A stretch of 32,346 nucleotides of DNA, taken from the NCBI RefSeq assembly GCF_003569785.1, contig NZ_KZ983993.1:147115-179460 (forward strand), written 5' to 3'. Each line of letters starts with the position of its first letter. Within the stretch, counting starts at the first letter, position 1. Made by a program: the position numbers and the translations under genes. Below are positions 26,063 through 32,346 of this stretch, one piece after another. This DNA is from Leucobacter sp. wl10. Its GTDB lineage: Bacteria > Actinomycetota > Actinomycetes > Actinomycetales > Microbacteriaceae. The notes under the pieces are model-generated. The model was not told the DNA's origin and ran no database searches. It saw nothing but the letters and a program-made list of their open reading frames with translations.

Positions 26063-26686
26063 TCAGCGCGCCGGGGCGCCTCGAAAGCTCGCCAACTGCG
26101 ATGAGAGCTCCGCGGCCTCGGCGCGCACCCGCTTGAGGGCGCCCGTGTGCGCGCGACGCCGTCGACGATGGCCGTCGGGAATGTCGAGAGGATGCGCGCG
26201 CTCGCCGAGTCCCAGCACGCGTCGCCGCCGCTGCGGGCGGGGAACGACGAGCATGCCCCTCTGCGCGTCCAGCAGCTGGGCATACTGGTCGGCGGTACCC
26301 GGCTGCGTCGCGTCGCAGGGCTCGAGCGTCTCCACGTAGCGGCCGAGGAGCACCGCCTCGGACAGCGTGAACACCCTCCAGCGCGCCTCGGGGGATCGCT
26401 GCGCGAGCGCCGCGCGTTCAGCACGAGAGGCCGCGATCACCAGGTCCGTCTGCAGGCCGGCATCGTCGAGCGGCGCTGATCGGTGGGCGTCTGCCGAGCA
26501 GCGCTCCTGCTCAGAGCGCACGAGGGCGCGCGCGATCCTGCACATCGGTGCCCCCTCCCGCGCGGCGACGCCGGCGCTCGCGACGCTCCACTCCCCGGGG
26601 TCGGGCGCGGCGCTCAGAAACGTGTACTGCATGAGAGGCGAGCGGCAGACGTTGGCCGTGCACACGAAGAGAATCGATCCCCTCAT
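26063..26686 (-). CDS. Low-molecular-weight protein tyrosine phosphatase
   Basis: Probably dephosphorylates the tyrosine kinase encoded upstream in the same operon, a common pairing in capsule clusters. The 207-residue protein has the active-site loop CTANVCRS (Cys9, Arg15, CX5R) directly at the N-terminus. The general-acid aspartate is expected in LDIPDGH (168-173), which replaces the usual DPY/DPF. The Tyr that normally follows the second Asp is a His here. It is longer than the usual 150-160 residues because of about 40 extra positions before the DIPD motif, including the polybasic stretch RPQRRRRV. The start overlaps the upstream gene by 4 nt. Confidence 0.86.
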   Translation of the reverse strand: MRGSILFVCTANVCRSPLMQYTFLSAAPDPGEWSVASAGVAAREGAPMCRIARALVRSEQERCSADAHRSAPLDDAGLQTDLVIAASRAERAALAQRSPEARWRVFTLSEAVLLGRYVETLEPCDATQPGTADQYAQLLDAQRGMLVVPRPQRRRRVLGLGERAHPLDIPDGHRRRRRAHTGALKRVRAEAAELSSQLASFRGAPAR

Positions 26687-27906
26687 GGCGTCTCGCCCCT
26701 CCGCCGGGGCCCCCGGGCCTCTCGCACCCGTCTGAGCGTTCCGCGCAGCGCGCGCAGCGCGAGGCGGGGGTGCGCCAGTGACAGGCGGGTGAGGCCGAAG
26801 CCGCGATACCGGGGGACCGCCCGACCCCCCAATCGTGCACCCCAGAGTCGCGCTGCGAGGTACTGGCGCCTCCCGGTCTGCAGGGGCTGCGCCTGCGCGA
26901 GCCGCGCCGGATCGAGCGGGCGCAACTCGATGACGCCGGCCTCATGCGCCGCGAGAACGATGGCGAGTCCCCGCTCGGTCCTGGCCAGCAGGGCGCTCCG
27001 GCCCTCCCGCTCATCGAACGTCGGATATCCTCGCTCATCCGATTCCCAGGAGTCGGCGGCGGCGATATCCGCTGATTCGCCCACGCCGTCGGGGCAGATC
27101 TTGCACCGCCACTGCGTCGTGGGCCCCAGCGCGCGTCCCCAGGACTCGTCGTAGTCGGCGCTCACCTCGCCCCCGTCGAACACGGCCGTGAAGCGGCCAG
27201 GCCAGCCGCGGCCCCGGTACCACAGATCCGTGATCTCCTCGGGGCCCGGGCCTCCGAGGTCCCGGATCAGCCGCTCGGTGGCGTGCTGGCTCGGCGTGCC
27301 GGCGCAGAAGAAGGAGAGAAGGACGGGGGTGCCGCCGAACCTCCCGCCGGACAGGGCCCGGATGGCGCCGACCTCGCAGGGCTTGGCGGTGACGGCGTGA
27401 GCCGGATCGCCGGTCGTGAGCGAGCCGACGGCGACGGGCGCGTAGCGGGAACCGGCCGCGGCGAGGGCCTCCTCCTTCGAGACGATTCGGACCGGGACCG
27501 TCCGCACGGGCCGGTCCCGGTCCGCCGCCGCGGTGGAGAGCTGGGTGACGGCCTCGGACGCGAGCAGCCACCCCTGAATCGCGGTGAGCGCGCCGCCGCT
27601 GCTCGCGCGATGGCGCACCTCCGGATCGACCGCCCACGCCTCCCACATGCCGAAGTACGAGCCCAGGAGCGGGTGGCGGGTGCTGCCGCGCGGTCGCTTC
27701 GCCACGACCTGCCGCCCCGGGCATGCGCGCTTGAAGATGCGCGCCGCGCGGCTCCGTTCGTCGGCCGGTCCCGAAACCGCGGGACGGAGATGGCCGGAGT
27801 CGTCGAGTCGCATCGAAAGACCGGCATCCAGGATCGTGCACACTCCGCATCCCGAGCACGCGTCCGCCCGCAGCACTCTGGCCACCTGCTCGCGGACGGT
27901 ACTCAA
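26683..27906 (-). CDS. FrhB-like Fe-S flavoprotein of a polysaccharide cluster
   Basis: Belongs to the coenzyme F420 hydrogenase/dehydrogenase beta-subunit family, 407 residues from TTG 27906. Cysteines 17, 20 and 23 (CSGCGVC) and Cys62 (ACPG) form a ferredoxin-like 4Fe-4S site. A second pair lies in RCKICPDG, with the family's DIAAADSW following. TAKPCEVGAIRAL in the middle is also conserved. The TTG start has an excellent GGGGAGG site 7 nt upstream. ATG 27936 is in frame but lacks one, and the 725-codon open frame beyond it runs antisense over the flippase. Such genes often accompany pyruvyl transferases in capsule loci, but the reaction is unknown. Confidence 0.82.
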   Translation of the reverse strand: MSTVREQVARVLRADACSGCGVCTILDAGLSMRLDDSGHLRPAVSGPADERSRAARIFKRACPGRQVVAKRPRGSTRHPLLGSYFGMWEAWAVDPEVRHRASSGGALTAIQGWLLASEAVTQLSTAAADRDRPVRTVPVRIVSKEEALAAAGSRYAPVAVGSLTTGDPAHAVTAKPCEVGAIRALSGGRFGGTPVLLSFFCAGTPSQHATERLIRDLGGPGPEEITDLWYRGRGWPGRFTAVFDGGEVSADYDESWGRALGPTTQWRCKICPDGVGESADIAAADSWESDERGYPTFDEREGRSALLARTERGLAIVLAAHEAGVIELRPLDPARLAQAQPLQTGRRQYLAARLWGARLGGRAVPRYRGFGLTRLSLAHPRLALRALRGTLRRVREARGPRRRGETP

Positions 27907-27974
27907 CGTGTTCCTCCCCTGTACCGGATCTTGCATTCTACGTGGTGCTACCTTACCGTCTGACCGGACTGCGC

Positions 27975-29459
27975 CTATGCGCCTCCTCGGCGCCGAACCG
28001 TGAGCCTCGCCAGTGCGAGCAGTGTGCGCGCGTCGCGCCGCAGCTGCGGGATGAGCAGGAGCGGGCAGATCGCCGCCGCCGCGCTCAGCAGTCCGGCGCC
28101 GAGCGCGACCCAGTCTCCGGCGATCGGCTCGACCGCACCCGACACGGCCCACGAGGCGACCGCGCCGCACGTCGAGACCAGGAGGATGCGCAATGCTCCG
28201 CCGTACAGGGCGCGCACCGGGAGCACCGTCAGCCGGGACAACCAGAGGATCGAGAGCGGCCAGGCGATGGCGGGCGCGATCGCGAACCCCGCGGCGATCC
28301 CCACCACCCCGAAGAGGGAGCCGACGAGGATGCAGACCACGCGGATCCCGGTCGAGACGAGCGAGTACTGGAGGAGCTGCCTGCTCAGCCCCCTGGAGAC
28401 GTACACCCAGTATCCGACGAACGACAGCGTCGTGAGCGCGCCGGCGAACGCGAAGAACCTCAGCATGGGCACGGCCGCCTCCCACCGGGGGCCGAGCATG
28501 ATGGCCACGACCGGCTCGGCCATGCCGCACACGAGCAGCAGGGGGAGGCCGAGCGAGTAGCCGAGCGCCAGCTGACCCGCGGAGACGAAGCCGTTGAACC
28601 GCTCCCGGTCGTCTTGAGCTCGGGAGAGGATCGGCAGCGCCACGTTCGTGAGGGGCGAGCGAATCTGGTGCAGAGGCGTCATCACGAGCTGGTACGCGCG
28701 ATTGTAGAGGCCGAGCGGCACGGCTCCGAACCTCGCCGCGACCAGGATCGTGTCGACCTGCGACGAGCCGTAGGTGATGAGGTTGGTGGCTACGAGGTGC
28801 CAGCCGAATCTGACCAATCCCCCGACCTCGTGACGGCGCGAGTACCGTCCCGGGCGCCACCGCCCGTACGAGACGAGCAGGATGAGCAGAGCGCCCCCCG
28901 CGGTCAGCTGCTGCAGCACCAGCGCCCAGTATCCGGCGCCGAGAAGCGCCGCGCCGACGGCGGCGACGAGCGCCAGGGCGGCGGAGACGACGTCGGCGGT
29001 CGCGAGCGCCCTGAATCTCAGGTCACGCATGAGGTGCGCCCGATACTGCGTCGCAGCCCCGTTGAAGATGAAGACGGCGGACAGCGCCTGCACGATGCCC
29101 AGAAGCTCGGGATCGCCGCTCGCCCGCGAGAGCGGCCACGCGACGAGGAACACGATCCCGGCCAGGGCCGTCCCCAGTGCGGAGTTGATCCAGAACAGAT
29201 TGTCGCGCTGGCCGGTGCTCAGCGACGGCGCCTGGACGGACGCGGACGTGAGCCCGAAGTCCCGGAAGATCTCGCCGATGCCCACGATGACGAGCGCGAC
29301 GGTCAGCAGGCCGTAGTCGCGGGGCGTGAGCAGTCTCGCGAGGATGACGACGGAGAGCAGCTGCAGAAGAATGCGGGCCAGCTGGGCGCCCATCGTGAAG
29401 AGCGCCCCGCGGGCGGCGGAGCGTGCCAGATCGCCGGTCATCGTTGCACCGCCGTTCAT
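27975..29459 (-). CDS. Polysaccharide flippase (Wzx-like, MOP superfamily)
   Basis: Membrane protein of 494 residues with about 12-14 hydrophobic segments. The N-terminus ARGALFTMGAQLARILLQLLS and VILARLLTPRDYGLLTVAL is typical of the Polysacc_synt/WzxC group. It should flip the undecaprenyl-linked repeat unit to the outer face of the membrane for polymerisation. ATG 29459 starts one base after the stop of the pyruvyl transferase gene. ATG 29441 (MTGDLARS) is an alternative with a slightly better ribosome site, GGCGGTG. A 68-bp gap without obvious promoter separates it from the FrhB-like gene. Confidence 0.9.
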   Translation of the reverse strand: MNGGATMTGDLARSAARGALFTMGAQLARILLQLLSVVILARLLTPRDYGLLTVALVIVGIGEIFRDFGLTSASVQAPSLSTGQRDNLFWINSALGTALAGIVFLVAWPLSRASGDPELLGIVQALSAVFIFNGAATQYRAHLMRDLRFRALATADVVSAALALVAAVGAALLGAGYWALVLQQLTAGGALLILLVSYGRWRPGRYSRRHEVGGLVRFGWHLVATNLITYGSSQVDTILVAARFGAVPLGLYNRAYQLVMTPLHQIRSPLTNVALPILSRAQDDRERFNGFVSAGQLALGYSLGLPLLLVCGMAEPVVAIMLGPRWEAAVPMLRFFAFAGALTTLSFVGYWVYVSRGLSRQLLQYSLVSTGIRVVCILVGSLFGVVGIAAGFAIAPAIAWPLSILWLSRLTVLPVRALYGGALRILLVSTCGAVASWAVSGAVEPIAGDWVALGAGLLSAAAAICPLLLIPQLRRDARTLLALARLTVRRRGGA

Positions 29460-29460
29460 C

Positions 29461-30534
29461 TTACGCGAGGGTTTCGATGTAGGGCCGCAGGCGGCCGATG
29501 CGCGCCCGGCCCTCGGCCTGCGCGGCCTGCGCGCGCTCCGCCAGCCCCGGCGAGCGCACCGCGTCGAGCACGGCGCCGCTCGTGCTCGACGCGTCTCGCA
29601 CCTCGACGACGCCGTCCCAGCCGAGTTCGGCGAGCAGGGGTCGAAACTTGCGGGAGTACGCCATCGCCACAGCGGGTGTTCCCGTCGAGAGGGCGTTGAG
29701 GCAGGCGTGCATGCGCGCGCCGATCACGACCCGCGCCGCCGCGAGCGCGCCGCGCGCCGCGTCGAGGTCGGCGGGCAGCAGCAGATCGAGGTCGCCGTCG
29801 TAGGCGGCCCGCACCTCCTGGACGGCGGTGATATCGCTGTCGGGATCCTTCGACGCGAGCACGTGCGGCATCAGCGTGATCGACCGTCCGTCGGCGCGCA
29901 GCCCGTCGATCACGAGGCGAACGGACCGGCGGTACTCCTCGTAGTCCACGTGGGGGTTCGGTCGCCACAGCAGCCCCGAGACGTTGAGGACGACGTCGCG
30001 TGGCGGAGCGGGAGGAGGCTGGTCGATGGCGAACACCAGGTCCGTCGTCAGCGCATCGACGGGGCGCCCGAGCGCGTCCGCGGCGTCCGCGCTCTTCGGA
30101 TCACGGGCGAATACGAGGGACGAGCGCTTGAGATTGCGCGCGGCCAGGCACTTGGCCGCGCGCTTCGCGAACGGCCCGATCGTCTGCGGCGCCATCACGC
30201 ATCGCACGCCCGCCTGCGAGGCGAACTCGTGAATGAGCGACATGGTGAGATGCCGATCCATCCCGTAGATGTCGGTGAAGCTGTCGCCCGAGCGCGTGTC
30301 CCAGAAGACGTCGAACGACGACAGCCACTCCATCATGCCCGACCGCGGCAGAGCGCGGTTCTTGACGAGGGTGCGCGGCGACCAGGCGATCGCGCCGGGG
30401 CGGGATCCGTAGTTCATCACCTCGAACCGGGCATCGGAGTGCACGGACGAGAGGAGGTCGAGCGACCCGCGCCCGAGGGCCCGTACGCCGAGATTCGGCG
30501 ACACGTCGTCGGCCCACGCGATCAGGATCCTCAT
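29461..30534 (-). CDS. Polysaccharide pyruvyl transferase family protein
   Basis: Probably transfers pyruvate from phosphoenolpyruvate to a sugar of the exopolysaccharide, forming a ketal and adding negative charge. The 357-residue protein starts MRILIAWADDVSPNLGVRALG. It has the family's FVFWDT-like FDVFWDTRSGDSFTDIYG, VMAPQTIGPF, SLVFARDPKS and the C-terminal VIGARMHACLNALSTGTPAVAMAYSRKF, which together define PS_pyruv_trans. The start overlaps the kinase stop by 4 nt. Pyruvyl transfer is the family activity; some members have other or unknown roles. Confidence 0.9.
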   Translation of the reverse strand: MRILIAWADDVSPNLGVRALGRGSLDLLSSVHSDARFEVMNYGSRPGAIAWSPRTLVKNRALPRSGMMEWLSSFDVFWDTRSGDSFTDIYGMDRHLTMSLIHEFASQAGVRCVMAPQTIGPFAKRAAKCLAARNLKRSSLVFARDPKSADAADALGRPVDALTTDLVFAIDQPPPAPPRDVVLNVSGLLWRPNPHVDYEEYRRSVRLVIDGLRADGRSITLMPHVLASKDPDSDITAVQEVRAAYDGDLDLLLPADLDAARGALAAARVVIGARMHACLNALSTGTPAVAMAYSRKFRPLLAELGWDGVVEVRDASSTSGAVLDAVRSPGLAERAQAAQAEGRARIGRLRPYIETLA

Positions 30535-31961
30535 GCTCGCCCGGCAATGCTGGCGTCGAGTACGGGCCGCCGAGTGCTTGGTCGCGGAGTGCGGCGGCCC
30601 GTCTCCGTGTAGTAGCCGTCGGTGCTCCCCCGGCGCCGAACCTTGTTGAGGACGACCCCGATGATCCGCCCGCCCGCGGTCTCGAAGCTCGCCACCGCCT
30701 GCGAGAGCTGGGATCGCCTGGTTCTGCCGGCGTCGACGACGAGCACCGCGCCGTCGACGAGCGGCGAGGTGAGGCTGGCGTCCGCCACGCTGAGAATGGG
30801 CGGGGAGTCGATGATCACGTAGTCGTACTGCGGGGCCACCGCGTCGATCAGCTGCCGCATGGCATCCGAGGTCAGCATCTCCGAGGGGTTCGGGGGGATC
30901 GTCCCCGCGGTCAGGATGTCGAGCGTGGTTCCCCGCCTGCGGATTCTGGCCCGTTCGAACGTCGCATCGCCCAGCAGCACGGAGGTCAGGCCGACAGCGC
31001 CCTCCACTCCGAAGACGTCGCTGATCCGGGGTTTGCGGAAGTCGGCGTCGATGAGGAGCACCCGGCTGCGCAGCTCGGCCAGCGTCAGGGCGAAGTTTGC
31101 GCTGAACGTCGACTTGCCCTCGCCCTCCGAGGTCGACGTGACCAGGATCCGCTGCAACCGATCGGAGACTCCCGCGTAGGTGAGCGCCGAACGCACCCGC
31201 CTGAATTCCTCGGAGGCGTGGCCGAGAGGGTCTTGCGCGACGGCGAGGCCCACCCCCTGGTTCCCGCTGCGCACCCGGGAGATCGTGCCGAGCACGGGCA
31301 GGGGAACCGCGGCTCGCAGCGCCATCGCGTTCGGGATCCGGGTATCGAGCAGGCTGCAGACGAGTGCCGCGGCGATGCCGACCAGTAATCCGATGGCCGC
31401 GGCCAGCAGCGTATCCCGGGGCTTGTTCGGTGACACCTGATAGCGGGGAACCGTTGCGGTGTCGACCAGCGAGGCCGTGATCGACGGCGCTCCCTGGGCG
31501 CCGGCGGGGGACACCTCCTTCACGACCTCCGCCAGGCTCTCCGCAACGGCATTGGCGATCGCGGCGGTGCGCTCGGGCGAGGTCGACGACGCCTGAATGC
31601 TGAGGATCACGGTGTTCCCGGGAGTGACCACCTGCACGTTGCGCGACAGTTCCCCGGGCGTCATCTCGAGTCCGAGCTTCTCGATCACCGGGTCCAGCAC
31701 GCGGGAGGAGGTGGCCAACTGCGCGAACGACTGCATCTGGTTCTGAGCGTAGGTGGTGCCCTGATTGAGGTCCGTGCCGCTGGAGCCCTGGTTGATCGAG
31801 ACGAACAGCGTTGCGGTCGACTGGAACACCGGCGTCGCGAGCAGCGACATCGCGAGACCCCCGGCCCCGCCGATCACGGTGGCGGCTGCGATGAGATACC
31901 AGCGCTTCTTGAGCGCGGCCCAAACGGCTCCCAACGTCCAGGCGGATGTGTTCTCGGTCAC
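30531..31961 (-). CDS. Polysaccharide co-polymerase/tyrosine autokinase (Wzz-CpsD fusion)
   Basis: Controls chain length and export of the exopolysaccharide through a cytoplasmic kinase. The 476-residue protein has two membrane helices (about 22-43 and 185-205) around an extracellular Wzz domain. The BY-kinase domain follows, with Walker A TSEGEGKST (276-284), Walker A' VLLIDADFRKPR (301-312) and Walker B YVIIDSPP (381-388). The usual C-terminal tyrosine cluster is reduced to Tyr450 and Tyr451 before a basic, proline-rich tail. Unlike typical Firmicute split proteins, both parts are fused. The GTG start at 31961 has GGGGGG 6 nt upstream and overlaps the preceding stop. The phosphatase at 26063 is its likely antagonist. 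Confidence 0.93.
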   Translation of the reverse strand: MTENTSAWTLGAVWAALKKRWYLIAAATVIGGAGGLAMSLLATPVFQSTATLFVSINQGSSGTDLNQGTTYAQNQMQSFAQLATSSRVLDPVIEKLGLEMTPGELSRNVQVVTPGNTVILSIQASSTSPERTAAIANAVAESLAEVVKEVSPAGAQGAPSITASLVDTATVPRYQVSPNKPRDTLLAAAIGLLVGIAAALVCSLLDTRIPNAMALRAAVPLPVLGTISRVRSGNQGVGLAVAQDPLGHASEEFRRVRSALTYAGVSDRLQRILVTSTSEGEGKSTFSANFALTLAELRSRVLLIDADFRKPRISDVFGVEGAVGLTSVLLGDATFERARIRRRGTTLDILTAGTIPPNPSEMLTSDAMRQLIDAVAPQYDYVIIDSPPILSVADASLTSPLVDGAVLVVDAGRTRRSQLSQAVASFETAGGRIIGVVLNKVRRRGSTDGYYTETGRRTPRPSTRRPVLDASIAGRA

Positions 31962-32305
31962 GTCGAACCCCCCAACGCCGTCCGGTGCCCTCTGCCCGAC
32001 AGCCGAATCAGAGCATCGGCGGGCGGAGCGCCGACGCGGTGCGCGAGCGTGCCGACGGTTCCGCCGAGTGGGCGCTCCCGTCGGTGCCGCGATGCGACGC
32101 CGATCGCCACCGCCAGCCCCGTCGAGAACCAGAAGAACACGGAGTACTGGGTGATGAAGGCGACGGCGAGCAAGCCGGGAATCTGGCCGGCGACGGCGAC
32201 ATTCGCCACGCTCGCACCTTCCCTGCGCAGGATCCGGATCACGGCCACGGCCAGCGTCGTCACGAGGAGGAGGGCCGGCACCCAGCCCACGCGCATCGCC
32301 ACCAC
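31958..32305 (-). CDS. Partial membrane protein, probable C-terminus of an O-antigen polymerase/ligase
   Basis: From GTG 32305 the frame encodes 115 residues with two hydrophobic segments, VPALLLVTTLAVAVI and FFWFSTGLAVAIGVA, then a polar tail. Upstream in the same frame VDNYRSINALLVVAMRVGW resembles the conserved VDNYW...AMR..G region near the end of Wzy/WaaL-type proteins. An in-frame TGA at 32339-32341 precedes it. Either the real gene is interrupted or frameshifted near the window edge, or a short protein starts here; no good ribosome site lies near GTG 32305. The stop overlaps the kinase start by 4 nt, consistent with a polymerase gene leading this operon. Confidence 0.55.
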   Translation of the reverse strand: MVAMRVGWVPALLLVTTLAVAVIRILRREGASVANVAVAGQIPGLLAVAFITQYSVFFWFSTGLAVAIGVASRHRRERPLGGTVGTLAHRVGAPPADALIRLSGRGHRTALGGST

Positions 32306-32346
32306 GAGCAGCGCGTTGATGCTCCTATAGTTGTCAACTCATGATT

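Noticed and set aside
26683..28860. Very long minus-strand open frame extending the FrhB-like gene by more than 300 codons
   Set aside because: The extension is antisense-like Arg/Ala-rich sequence overlapping the flippase gene on the same strand; family homology and a strong ribosome site begin at TTG 27906.
29461..31923. 820-codon open frame joining the pyruvyl transferase to the kinase region
   Set aside because: The part before 30534 is an out-of-frame reading of the BY-kinase gene; the pyruvyl transferase starts at ATG 30534 in an ATGA overlap.

Overview
The window is high-GC DNA (about 70% by eye) with GTG and TTG starts, short gene spacing and many 4-nt stop/start overlaps. This fits an actinobacterium; a Microbacteriaceae-type organism is my best guess from the gene content, including a fused RmlC-RmlD, but I could not test it. 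I saw no tRNA, rRNA, CRISPR array or intact transposase.

Layout. (1) 86-2127: a two-gene NatA/NatB-like ABC exporter. It is followed by a 315-bp convergent intergenic region holding a terminator-like hairpin, a long imperfect hairpin and short repeats. (2) 2443-16814: a sugar or sugar-acid catabolic locus. It holds a ketoglutarate-semialdehyde-type aldehyde dehydrogenase (minus strand), a decayed alcohol dehydrogenase/SDR remnant, a CUT2 (ribose-type) ABC importer, an SDR dehydrogenase and a divergent GntR/FadR-type regulator. These are followed by a XylX-like FAH-family dehydratase, a D-2-hydroxyacid dehydrogenase, a second aldehyde dehydrogenase, a FGGY kinase, a HAD phosphatase and RpiA. 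Three sites with a shared ATCATA core sit at the aldehyde dehydrogenase/remnant promoters, the importer promoter and the gntR/FAH promoters, so the locus is probably one GntR regulon. The enzymes suggest a Weimberg-type oxidative route to 2-oxoglutarate next to a kinase/pentose-phosphate branch. The lactonase and sugar-acid dehydratase expected for a complete Weimberg route are absent from the window.

(3) 17019-18966: a DHA2-type multidrug MFS transporter and a small thiamine-binding (MTH1187-type) protein. (4) 18980-20026: a lower-GC segment with one NYN-domain (LabA/DUF88-like) putative nuclease, bounded by a perfect 10-bp inverted repeat with TG...CA ends. It may be a mobile insertion cassette or an IS scar. 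(5) 20380-23688: the dTDP-L-rhamnose genes rmlA, rmlB and a fused rmlC-rmlD. (6) 32305-23685, minus strand: a Wzy-type exopolysaccharide/capsule operon. In transcription order it holds a partial polymerase-like membrane protein, a Wzz/BY-kinase, a polysaccharide pyruvyl transferase, a flippase, an FrhB-like Fe-S protein, a low-molecular-weight tyrosine phosphatase and two glycosyltransferases. It converges tail to tail with the rhamnose genes, which probably supply its sugar donor.

The least conventional parts are the inverted-repeat-bounded NYN gene, the repeat-rich hairpin region at 2151-2385, the chimeric enzyme remnant that keeps a good promoter and ribosome site, and the incomplete oxidative pentose locus with its shared operator motif.
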